This document shows, piece by piece, positions 50,430 to 61,076 of a stretch of DNA of 64,000 nucleotides. The first letter of the stretch is position 1; every line of letters starts with the position of its first letter. The DNA is taken from contig OX465580.1 in NCBI GenBank assembly GCA_950022655.1, positions 121,875,016-121,939,015 on the forward strand, given 5' to 3'. This DNA is from Alentia gelatinosa. Lineage: Eukaryota; Annelida; Polychaeta; Phyllodocida; Polynoidae. Position numbers and translations under genes: made by a program. The notes under the pieces are model-generated. The model saw only the letters and a program-made list of their open reading frames with translations, did no database searches and was not told the DNA's origin.

Positions 50430-51372
50430 AGAAGGGAAGGAGGGGAAGGCAGGTAGAGCGGTGCTGGCAACGGCCACAGGGTGAGGGGAAGGGTGCGGAA
50501 AAGAGAGTATACAGTGGGACGAGAAGAGGGAAAACTAGTGGAGCCTTAAGGAAATGGTGGGTTCAGAAACAGGGGATGGGTGAATATCTATCGGTGTAGT
50601 GTAAATAGTACAAGGAACTCACTGCCAGTAGACATACAGAAGCTGCCAAGTAAATTCAGTTTCAAAAATGGGGTAACTAAAATGACAGAGCTATGCTAAA
50701 ACTAGCTGTAATTATTCATTGTTCATTGCCCATCGCACTCATTACCATCCCATTTATACACCAATGCTCATCAATCCACTGTATAATTTTCTTTTTTTAA
50801 TCTTTTGTCTAGATCTATACTGTAATTAATTGTTAGCTTCTCATGTAAGCTTTACCTGACTTGTATTTTCACCTTTGAATTGTTGCACTATTGTCCGGAT
50901 TGTAATCCTATCCTATAACGGATGACCACCTATCTCCAAGGTGAATTATATGTGAATAAAAAAGAAAAGGGAAAAAAAGGAAAAAAGGAACTGATAGAGT
51001 TTCCGTAGTAGACGGATATGCGCAGCCGAGTAGGGGAGACGCTGAACGATTATTCAATATCAGATGTGACACCTGACGTGGTGTTAAACCCAAAGCATAT
51101 CCACGCTCAGATCGAGGTGCACACCACAGCCTAGACTGATCCCAGTTCCTGAACCCCTACACGTACCCCACCCCTCCTCTCCTAGATACTTTGATTCCTG
51201 GACCAGTCACACTGCAACATACTTTATTGTAATTTTGTTTTATCATGAATGTCCATAATCAAAAGCTTGAGCAAGTCTAACAACAGCCTAGACTAGTTAG
51301 AATTAGAATCCATGTTGAGATGTTTTTTTCCACATAACTGGGAAATTGTTTTTTACCCATTCACTCAATCTG
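50430..51372. other. intergenic
   Basis: No gene. 51190-51285 is an inverse copy of the TTATGAACATTCAT dispersed repeat. Confidence 0.45.
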
Positions 51373-52505
51373 GGGGGTGTTTTCCAGTCGTGACGATCTC
51401 AAGTTGACATCCGCTGAGATCTATGATCTCGAGATTGGGAGACCGTTTGTGAGATCAATGGCGGAAAGTGTTTTTCAGACGTGGTCTCAGCGCGCCACAG
51501 CGGATCTCAGGGGATCACCTAGACTCGCTCAAACCTTTGATTATGAACATTCATTACATGATTAGACACAATCAGGATAAAGTTCATTATAGTATGCATC
51601 CTTCTCTGACTGGCCCATGACTCAAATCTGTATCTCAGCAAGGAGGGGGAGGTTGATGGAGGGGTAGGCATAGGATACATGGACTAGAACAAGTCTAGGG
51701 ATCGCCGCTCTAATTTGAATAAGTTTTAACACCTGAAAAATAAGTTAGGACAGATATCAACTGGTCTCAGGTTGAGACCGTTTGTGCGATCATTTCACTT
51801 GTGATCCCTTGAGATACCTTGAGATCGTCACAACTGAAAAACACCAAAATCACCCGAACCGGTCGCATCTCAGCTCCCACCTGAGATCCCTTCACTCTAA
51901 CCTTACCGGACCTGGTTGCAGGTGTACGACACAGGACCACCTCTGTATGAGGCCTATGTTAGAATTGTTGAAAAATCTATTTTTTTCCACCATATATATA
52001 GTTCTCTGTTAATGTCTCCTTGGTGATAACTACAACACTATTCATCAATTATCAATTATAAAGGCGTTTTACATAATATCTGAATAATAAAAAAACACCA
52101 TGTTGAATCAGCTGAGATAATGGCATTTAACAAAAAAGATTGAAAAAGATGCCTTGAAACATCATTTGCCCTAGCTACGGGAGTGCTCTGAGGCATCGTT
52201 TGCACTAGGAGGGTGGTTGTGGCCCACTAGATTCTAGGTCAACTCTCGACTGAAGAACGGTCCCAAGGCGCTATGAATATCATGTAAGGAGGTCAGGGTG
52301 AAGGTCGGGGTTTGCTGCGAATGCAGTCATTGGCTAATGGCCTACTCTATTCCTTATATGGCAGTGAGTATGATGGGACAACTAAATGCAGGAAGCCACG
52401 GGAGTGCCTCGAGCCATCATTGGTAAGGAAAGGGTCACAACTGAAAAACACTTAGCCTTTCAAACGGTCTCAAATTGCGATTGTCACGACTGAAAAACAC
52501 CCCCA
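51373..52505. mobile_element. non-autonomous DNA element(s) with TGTTTTTCAGTCGTGAC ends
   Basis: Left end GGGGGTGTTTTCCAGTCGTG then ACGATCTCAA. Inverse ends at 51820-51845 (GATCGTCACAACTGAAAAAC) and 52474-52505 (TTGTCACGACTGAAAAACAC then CCCC). A partial third end at 52436-52451. Either one 1.1-kb element with an inner copy, or nested copies. Confidence 0.7.
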
Positions 52506-52589
52506 TAAATCGTATCTGAATCCCCTGGATTCAATCCACGACTCACTTTTGAATCAAATTCAATCCATGTTTGAATCAGTCTGTACTAC

Positions 52590-53040
52590 CACCACATCCC
52601 AGTCTGTCCACTACCCACACCCCAAGCTGTCCTATAACCACACCCACTCTGTCCTACACCCTCATCCCACTCTGGCCCATACACACATCCAACTGTCCAA
52701 TACTACACCCCACCGTGTCCTGAACCCACTCAACTCTAAATCCACATCCCACTGTTCTATACCCAGACCCTGCTCTGTTCTATACACACTCCCCATTCTG
52801 GCCTATACCCATACCCCAAGCTGTCCTATAACCACACCCACACTGTCCTACACCCACAAACCTTTCTGTCGTATACCCTCACCAACTCTGTCCTATACCC
52901 ACACCCCAACTCTGTCCTATACACACACCCCAACTCTGTCCTATACCCACACCCCAACTCTGTCCTATACCCACACCCCAACTCTGTCCTATACCCACAC
53001 CCTAATATGACCTATACCGAAAACCTAGTCTGTCCTATAA
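52590..53040. repeat. minisatellite, 24-bp unit
   Basis: CTGTCCTATACCCACACC-type units; the copies between about 52900 and 53000 are almost identical with a 24-bp period, older ones on the left are diverged. The 153-codon frame with TLSYTHTP repeats is a by-product. Confidence 0.9.
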
Positions 53041-54275
53041 CCAAACTCCACTGTCTTATGTCCACAACTCTCTCTGGACAATTTTCAAGAGGGATTTTAG
53101 TGTCCACTAGGGATCTGGTTGATGAAACTATATTTGGCATAGATCGTCAAACACCTCCTTCATCTTGAGTTAGATCTTATCGTCCAGCCATAGGACAAAT
53201 CCTGGATTATTCAAAAGGGCCCGGGTATGGAAGCAGACCACCGCATCTATGGAAGACTATTCCTGCAAAAAAAGCGCACCCAATGCCCAACACATTCGCA
53301 TGCTATGTACACGTAGCACTTTGTATATTGTAAAGCGTGCCACATGGAGGCGGACCCTCCGGACAAAATGATGTGGTTGCCTCCATACACATCCATGTGC
53401 CTTGATTCACATTGGTGACCCATAGCCTTTGGTCAGGGGTGGTCATTGCTACCCCTGGTGTCAATAAATTCAATGAAATTTTATTCTCCAAGCTACGGCT
53501 TATCTCCTTTCATCCAGGGATGAGGTAATGATGCTGCACTCCATGTGAGCATAACATGCACATATGTTGCGCGTAATCTGCACATTCATTTCCAGGGTTA
53601 TTCTTCTATATGCCTCCAACGCGCTCGCCTGAGAGAGTAATTTCATCTAGAGTGTGGGGAGCACAATACTGAAGGAAATTAGAGAGATGGGTGAAGAGCG
53701 GACAACAAGGAGCAGATCCATACTATTCCGTCGTAGACGAACAAGCGCAGAATTCTTAATTTTTTCCCTTTCTTTTTTTGAACGTGTCAAAACCAGTGGC
53801 CGTTTATACGGTAACCTTTGTCTCTATGGACGTCTCCAATCTCTCAAAGACTCACACAGCCGATGTTTGCTTCACGCAATCTTATTAAATGCAGCAGCAT
53901 ATCACAGAGGATAGGACTGGAGAGCAGGTCCGTGACATCCCATCTGCCAATCATACGAGGTGAGCTACGGGTAGACTTGCCCAAGACTTTGATTATAGAC
54001 ATTCATTAAAGGATTAAGAACTCAAACTACTTTGTGAAGTACGAACAACAACAAAAAGGTCACATGACGATCACGTGACTCAGCAACCAATCAGGAACGC
54101 CGAAACTGGGTATTGCAGATGAGGCCGCGGCAACCTCCGCGGCCCGCTTCCCATTTTTCTCTATATTCGTGGTCGTAATGCGGTGGGCGCCATCTATCTC
54201 TCCATCGATACGCCTCGTCTTTATACACATACTTTGTGATGTAGCCCAAAGGCCTGATAGCCCCGGGAATCAGTA
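53041..54275. other. intergenic
   Basis: No gene recognised; a partial TTATGAACATTCAT repeat lies near 53975-54015. Confidence 0.4.
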
Positions 54276-54584
54276 CTGGTCAATTATTATTATATACCTA
54301 TGGCCGTATGAACCACACATACTGCCCGCTTCTACCCATGACGTATGTATAGCCGTACGTCACACTATGACGTACGGGGTATGTGATCACATGACTAGCT
54401 AAAATTTCGCCATTTTTAGGTATATAATAATACGAAAACGGGCTGACTGTCTTCGTACGTCAAAATACTTGGTGAAATTATCAATCAGATACATCCCTCT
54501 GCCTTCTGCCTCGGGATGTATCTGATCAATAATTTCACCGCGTATTTTTGACGTACGAAGATAGTAAGCCAGTTTCCATATAGT
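54276..54584. mobile_element. composite element (family G)
   Basis: Module about 54276-54432 (TATTATTATATACCTATGG to TAGGTATATAATAATA, with TACGTCACACTATGACGTAC inside) followed by hairpin 54433-54584 (CTTCGTACGTCAAAATAC and complement; inner GATACATCCC/GGGATGTATC). Confidence 0.85.
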
Positions 54585-54712
54585 ACCGGCCAGTCAGTTG
54601 GTGCCGGTCAGTTGGTGCTGGTCCGTCAGTATACTGGTCAGTTAGTACCAGTCAGTCAATATCTGTCAGTAGGTATTGGTCAATCTGTAATTCTATCGGT
54701 CAGTCAGAACCC
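54585..54712. repeat. degenerate GGTCAGTTRGTRCC tandem repeat
   Basis: Roughly ten short units built on CAGT/GGTC words directly beside the family G hairpin. Confidence 0.75.
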
Positions 54713-55879
54713 TGCCCCTAATTGTAACTCAATGGTATAAAGGCCTTAAATCAGGGATGTTAGCAGCCCTTGAAGGAACCCCCTGAAGCAACTTCCTGCG
54801 ACGACACCCCCCATTGGACTACATTGAACAGGCTTACTGGGAACTCTGAAAGCAATGATATAACTGGTAATGCTCTGGTGAGTAGGACTGGTACTAAAGT
54901 CTGAGCTCTGCAAGCAGAGCCCTACCGTTTATGTCTTATTGATGTTAAACCCAAAATGGGCGATTGTAGTATAGAGCTGGTTCCTCGTGTTAGAATTAAT
55001 ATGGGTTTGAGATACACGGGCTTCATTAAGGTTTTTTTAATACATGTACTGAGGACAATATTTCTAGATTTATTAAAAATCCTTGATTTCAGGGATTTCC
55101 CTGAACTCTTACATCCCTGCTGATAAACGCCCCAAAAAGAAAAAAACCTATCTGAAGACAGATAGCACAGATAAGCAATATTCAATATTTGAATAAAGTT
55201 AACTTCAATATTTACCGAAACATACTTAGAAAGATGAATGATATGACAATGCACTATTGTCATAACTTGAATTTGTAAAATTTTATGAAAGGCACATTTT
55301 GTCGTCCCCTCCATTCAGAAGTAGAATCCTTATACAATCTACAACAACCTTATAGCTGTCATACACCTATAGTAATACCAAAGAGTGTAGACACAGTCTA
55401 CTCTCTGGTCATACCAAGGGTTGACATTTACATACCGACGGTATGGTTGCCAAGTATTGTTTCCTGGCATAAGCTAACCGCTACTTGGCAAGTTATCTAC
55501 AAGATACATTCTCATCTCATGCTTGATGCTAAATCTAGTAGTAACAGGAGGTGCCAACCCCTGTTTAACCATACTGTACTGTGTAGCAAGACAGTATAAT
55601 ATACCACTCTTGTCTACGAAATGGCTGATATTGGTTTGGTGCCTGATATCAAGTGATTATCATTGAAATGACCATGAGCAGATATTACATCTCAAACAGG
55701 GCGGTACTGCTATTTGATAGGTTTGCAATTCAGAAGCACCTCTTAACATTAGTAATTTAATCGGAATTCTCAGCTTGTCTAGGAGAGGTATAGGAAAAGG
55801 AAAGGAAAGGCCCAGACGGATAGGATTCATAATTGTGGCTATCAGAGGGGCACACCCAGGGTTTTCTTGTTTGTTAGGG
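54713..55879. other. intergenic
   Basis: Nothing supported. Confidence 0.4.
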
Positions 55880-56541
55880 TGGGGGATATACCTCTAAAGA
55901 ATGCCAGGGGTCTAACTAAGAAGCCCCTCCTGGGGGGGGGGGGGGGGGGGGGGGGGTAACCAGACGCACTTGGATTTTTATAGATTTTTATACAAGGTAA
56001 ATCCAGGACTCTGTTTCAGGGGCAATGTTGTCAGGGATCCAGCAGTAAACCCCCGGGAGAATTTGAATTCTATATATTATACAAGCTGTACCCAGGATAT
56101 TATTTTAGGGATGGGAATAAAAATATCTGAAGCCAATATTGCCAGTGGTCTAAGTGCAAAGCCCCACTCTAGTTTATCTGGGAATGTTGGGAAGGGTTTA
56201 GCAGGAAAATGGAGCTCCCGTTAACATTTACATTTCCTATATCTTACAAGCTGTTCCCTGGGTTTTGTTTCAGGGAGATTGCCAAGGGTCTAGTGGTATA
56301 GCCCCTCTTAGGGGTCCAGGGGCAGAGCCCCTGGGAGCGACTAGACTTTAAAGATTATACAAGCTGTATCCAGGATCTTATTTCCAGGAGTGGGGTTACA
56401 CACCTGAGACTAACTCGGGAGATTGTCAGGGATCCAGTGGCATAACCCGTCTGGGGCCCAGAGGGCAAAACCCAAGAAGCACTTGGATTTCATAAACTAT
56501 ACAAGCTGTTCCCAGGATTTTGTTTCAGGGAGGGTGGCTGG

Positions 56542-56613
<72 letters not shown>

Positions 56614-56900
56614 GTGTGTGTGTGTGGGGGGGGGGGGGGGGGGGTGTTACATAACTGAGACTACCTGGAAAGATCATTTGAGGTCCAGTGGCAAAGATCC
56701 TCCGGTTGGGAATTGGGGCAAAGCCCTTACAGGGTCTTTTATAGAAGGCTTATTGAAGGCTACTATAAATTATACAAGCTATATTCAGGAATTTTCAGGG
56801 AATGGGTTGGTCACAGACCTGGGATTACTTGGATAGATCGGAAGGGCTCAGTGGCAAAGTGTCTCTTGCAAGGTCCAAGAAAAATAAAGCACCCCCAAGA
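55880..56900. repeat. degenerate 100-160 bp tandem repeat
   Basis: TATACAAGCTGT...CAGGATTTTGTTTCAGGG words recur near 55985, 56087, 56241, 56357, 56498 and 56769. Between them recur CAGGGATCCAGTGGCA and GGGGCCAGAGGGCAAA-like words. Poly(G) at about 55931-55956 and 56626-56644 and (TG)n at 56541-56630 sit within units. Confidence 0.75.
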
Positions 56901-57989
56901 ACTTGGCATTTAGAGTCTTTTTAATACATGTAGTTGCTTTGCTGAAGGGCACTGTAACGAGGGCATATAGAGGCTAGACTGTAGTACGTCCCGTTTTCGC
57001 CAGGGCCAGGACAATATGGCTCTCAAACTGGAGTGTCAGTAAAGGTGACAATAGATTTTCTCCCTGTATAAATAGCATATTTGTGTATATCATCACAACC
57101 TTTCAACTATAAAAGATAGAAACCAAATTTTAAAAAGTAGAGTTTACAAAATATTTAGTCTGAACAGACGATCCCTGGGTATGCCCCTATCTATACAACA
57201 ATTCAAAGTTCTACAGTTGCAGATAATCCTTAACAAAGGTCCAGTAATACAACGTTCAGGAAGTAGTCTGGGTGGGTTATTCGTGGGACTCATTGTTTAG
57301 GGGGGAAATGTTCTTGCGTAAATCGACCTGGAGGCATTAATCTTAGAACCTTTAGAACTCGTAATGCACTGTCACCACATATCTAAATCTGCCACACTTT
57401 ACTGACGGCTTTATCTTTGCGCAACTGGCTTTACATCAATGATCTCAAATTGTAGTCAGAACCTGTTACAGATTCCTAAACCGTGGCCTCATATATCCAG
57501 GATGTTCTCAAAGGAATAGAATTATTTCGTGCCCATTCCGTGGCATATCTCCCAATGACAGAAGACTTGACAGAGTATTATCATTGGTAGGTCACTATTA
57601 GATTTCCTTCCTAGATGCTTGTGTAAAATCAATCTATAATATTCTACCTGTGTTGGGCAGAAGGATAGTCCTTCATCAGTAGATGTATATGGGTAGGTAG
57701 TTTGATGTGGGAGTACAGTGGGGGTTCGGCAGTTATATTGGCGGCCGAGGAGGTGGGGAGGTTATTCAGAAATAAGTGAACAGTCTGTCCTTAAAATACT
57801 TTCTACTAGAATGGGTGCTACAATAAAGGCGATGTCTGAAGTGTCTGGTATTGACTTTCCTTTGCTCCTCGTACACTCTGGTAGCTTTGGCTTTACAGAG
57901 TATATAGATACCATTGATGTATGCAGTTTGAATTTATATTCCTAGGGATTTCAGAAAGCGGACATCTAAGATTAAATATACACGGAAAA
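56901..57989. other. intergenic
   Basis: No supported feature. Confidence 0.4.
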
Positions 57990-58049
57990 GTATATATATA
58001 TTGATTAGGGGTACCGGTGCAGCGGAAGATGTGGAACATTGAACAAGCC

Positions 58050-58135
58050 TGGGTGCTGAGATAGAGATTGAGATAGAGATAGAGGAGGAGAGAGGGAGAT
58101 AGAGATTGAGATAGAGATAGAGGGGGAGAGAGAAG
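58050..58135. repeat. GAGATAGA purine-rich repeat
   Basis: GAGATAGAGATTGAGATAGA units, two blocks. Confidence 0.85.
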
Positions 58136-58198
58136 GAGTTATAATAATGCTTCTAATGGACCTTCCAATCATGGCCATCTGACGTTATATTCTTGCAC

Positions 58199-58441
<243 letters not shown>

Positions 58442-58701
58442 TATGATGCACATATACATATAATAATGCCTAAAACCCGTTTAAATGAACACCATAGTAT
58501 GTCTCCCCATTAATTCTCTCGGTATGAAGAGATGAGCGTCAGCTCTTCGCTCCATGTTCACTGCTCCGCACACAAGAAAGCGGTGGTTTGTGACTGTGTG
58601 GGACGATTTCTTTGGGTTTACCATTTCCTTTAGGTACATATCTTTGATGGGCCTTATAGAACATGTACATAACATAGTATTTTTGACCTTGATATCACGT
58701 A

Positions 58702-58870
58702 GGGGCCATCTCTAAAATATGTACGTACAAAAAGGGTGGTGGGGTTATTATTTATGTAAATGTTGCGAATGGTCCCTCTTTGTTCTATCGCGTATAAGAT
58801 TAACAGTGGGGATGGGTGGTGGGTTCAAACATTTCGGAATATTTACGTGCATAATTCATGGATGGCCCCT
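58702..58870. mobile_element. MITE with GGCCATCCATAAAGT ends, copy 3
   Basis: AGGGGCCATCTCTAAAATAT at the left, CATGGATGGCCCCT at the right; interior shares CCCTCTTTGTTCTATCGCGT with 24124-24294. Confidence 0.82.
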
Positions 58871-59150
58871 GAAGACTAAATCTAAAACAGTAAAACCTAA
58901 ATTTGTATTGCTCTCTCCATACTACTGGCTACAATATTAACACTATCGTCGTAATAACATAGAACCACCATTACTGGGTTCAATTCTAACTCAGAGTGCC
59001 CGGGCAAATAACCAACAGTAATATTAGCTCCATTTGACAAGGAAGCTTCATCGCCTACAGTATGTTAACTAATTTATGCTAAGAAGTATCTATTCAACAT
59101 ATCTATTTGTAATATTAGTATATGACCAGAAGTATTAATGTGCCAAAAGG

Positions 59151-59500
59151 ACCTCGTTAAAGCTCACAGTTAGTTGGTTGACGAATAATTGGTTTAAGGT
59201 GGGAATGTAAAAGTTTGCAAATACTCACTCTTTCTTACTTAGATTTGAGAAAAGATATATATATATAGATCACTATAGATAGGAAATCTGGGGGGGGGGG
59301 GGAGGGGGAAAAAAAAAAAAGAAAAAAAAAAGAGCATTGGTATGACCACATCAGTCATCATTACGAATTTGTTGTTTAGAATTGTTTATTGTGTTTTTTG
59401 AAAACGTTGAAAAGATTTAAGATTGTATAAGGACCAAAAACTCGAACAAATGATGTAAACAAATGAAAAATAAAAACTGATTGCAAAAAAAAAAAAAAAA
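59151..59500 (+). mobile_element. poly(A) retroposon with target duplication
   Basis: AATGTGCCAAAAGG at 59137-59150 and 59501-59514. The insert ends with AATAAA, a short spacer, and about 18 A. A poly(G)/poly(A) tract at 59291-59330 lies in the middle. Probably a 5'-truncated LINE 3' end. Confidence 0.82.
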
Positions 59501-59514
59501 AATGTGCCAAAAGG

Positions 59515-60418
59515 GCTTCAGCTTGGGCACCTAGCTTGTAAGGCCCCACGGAAGAACCTTTTCCCGTCTACAATCAACTGCAGAATATTAGACCATTTAT
59601 CAATGATAATACACTAAATGAAACGGTAGGCACCGGTTTAAGATGGGCACAGCTTGGCATAATGCCAGATGGGTTGCGGCGACAGCTTTGTACTTGTGCG
59701 GGTGGCAAGCTGTGATCGTTTCTTGTCATCTGGCTGTAATGGGGAAGTCGACCTCGAATCCACAGAGAAGCCAGGATGGCTTCCCTCCAAGCGCACTCTT
59801 CAAGCAGATATCCTGCGCTCTACTTCCTGTGGCCGCTTGTGTATCTGCACCGACCTGCCTGTTTGGGACAGAATCTGTCCTCTCCGCCATTTTTTCAAAT
59901 ATCCTAAATTCTTAGTGCTTTGGAGAGTATTTTGTGTTCTACTTGTAACTAGAGAGGCACACATTTATTTGGTAAATCATATACACTCATTTCTGTTCTT
60001 TGTTTTCTTAAACCAGACACAATCTGTGGGATTACTTTCTTCCGTGGAAAGCACCTCATGTGTTGCAGGATTTAGTTTGTCAACATGACACATGTTGTCA
60101 CTTGAAGGGGCAGTCTAATCAACTGTGGATTCACATATTAAAGTGGTTTAGAGCTGAAAAAGAAACATCTAGATTGTCTATGAAGCCCATTTAACAAATC
60201 CCATGTTTCACAACTCATAATATATGAGTTGTTTGAGTTTCATTACTTTCGACAGCTGCCTTGTTTTTGAATCTGAGATTTTAGCTGTTTCCTACTCTCC
60301 TTATTAGATACCAGGGAACCAGCGTTGGGTTGAGGCAGAGATTAGCAAGCGCTAGCACCGTGAAAGATCTGGGAGGGGAGTGTTCCAAGCGGGGAGCAGC
60401 AAGACCTCCCGCAGAGTA
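59515..60418. other. intergenic
   Basis: No supported gene; the plus-strand open frames at 59643-60088 have no recognisable content. Confidence 0.4.
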
Positions 60419-60607
60419 TGTTACGTGTCCTCTACTTGTTCTTACATACACTATCGCCACCTTGTGTATCGTGACAATACTACATATAGTAGCCCCCTCT
60501 AGTAAATAAACAGACACACTACTAGTTTCACTTCATGTTGTTGTTCTACCAGTCACTCTACAAAGTCTACCCTTCTGAGCTGCTCATAGACCCACAACCA
60601 CGCAACA
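60419..60607 (+). repeat. putative 5' LTR of Gypsy/Mag element
   Basis: 189 bp from TGTTACG to CGCAACA, short inverted termini typical of LTRs. Contains AATAAA near 60506. Its right end abuts a TGG-starting primer-binding site. The 3' LTR is outside the window, so the left boundary is inferred. Confidence 0.6.
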
Positions 60608-60625
60608 TGGTGGCAGCGGTTGAAG
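60608..60625 (+). promoter_or_regulatory. putative tRNA primer-binding site
   Basis: TGGTGGCAGCGG immediately after the LTR-like CA end; begins TGG as expected for pairing to the CCA end of a tRNA. The tRNA identity cannot be set from here. Confidence 0.55.
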
Positions 60626-61076
60626 ATTATTGTTAATGGAATGACACAAACAGGTGGGGAATGCCCAAACTCTATATTTCTCAAATATAGGCCCCTCTGA
60701 AGTGAGACCACATGACTGAGTGATAATAGGGGACATCTCCCATATGCTCAACACTAGCTGTGTAAACCATTACACTAGTGAACTCTCTGACTTGCTGGAC
60801 AACTACTCTGTGTCTCAAGTATAATTGCAAGTTGTTCCACAACTGATTTCCTGCTGTGACTGGTGTTGGAGCTTCATAGTGTGGTGGTGGTACTTATTAG
60901 ACTGATCTTCTGGGAACTGCTGTTGGTGCTGGTCTGAACCATCATTAGCACTTCCGCCTGTTTACTGCACTTCATATGACTCTTCTGAACTCTGTGTTTT
61001 AATAATTGTGGTAGTGCAAAGGGTCTGGGTTGCCTGAACTCTGTGTGTGTGCTAATTCCTCCATTTTCTGCTAATA
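60626..61076 (+). other. Gypsy element 5' leader
   Basis: Untranslated leader; an in-frame TAA at 61053 precedes the start codon. Confidence 0.5.

Noticed and set aside
52549..53010. 153-codon Thr/Tyr/His-rich protein
   Set aside because: Entire frame is a 24-bp minisatellite.
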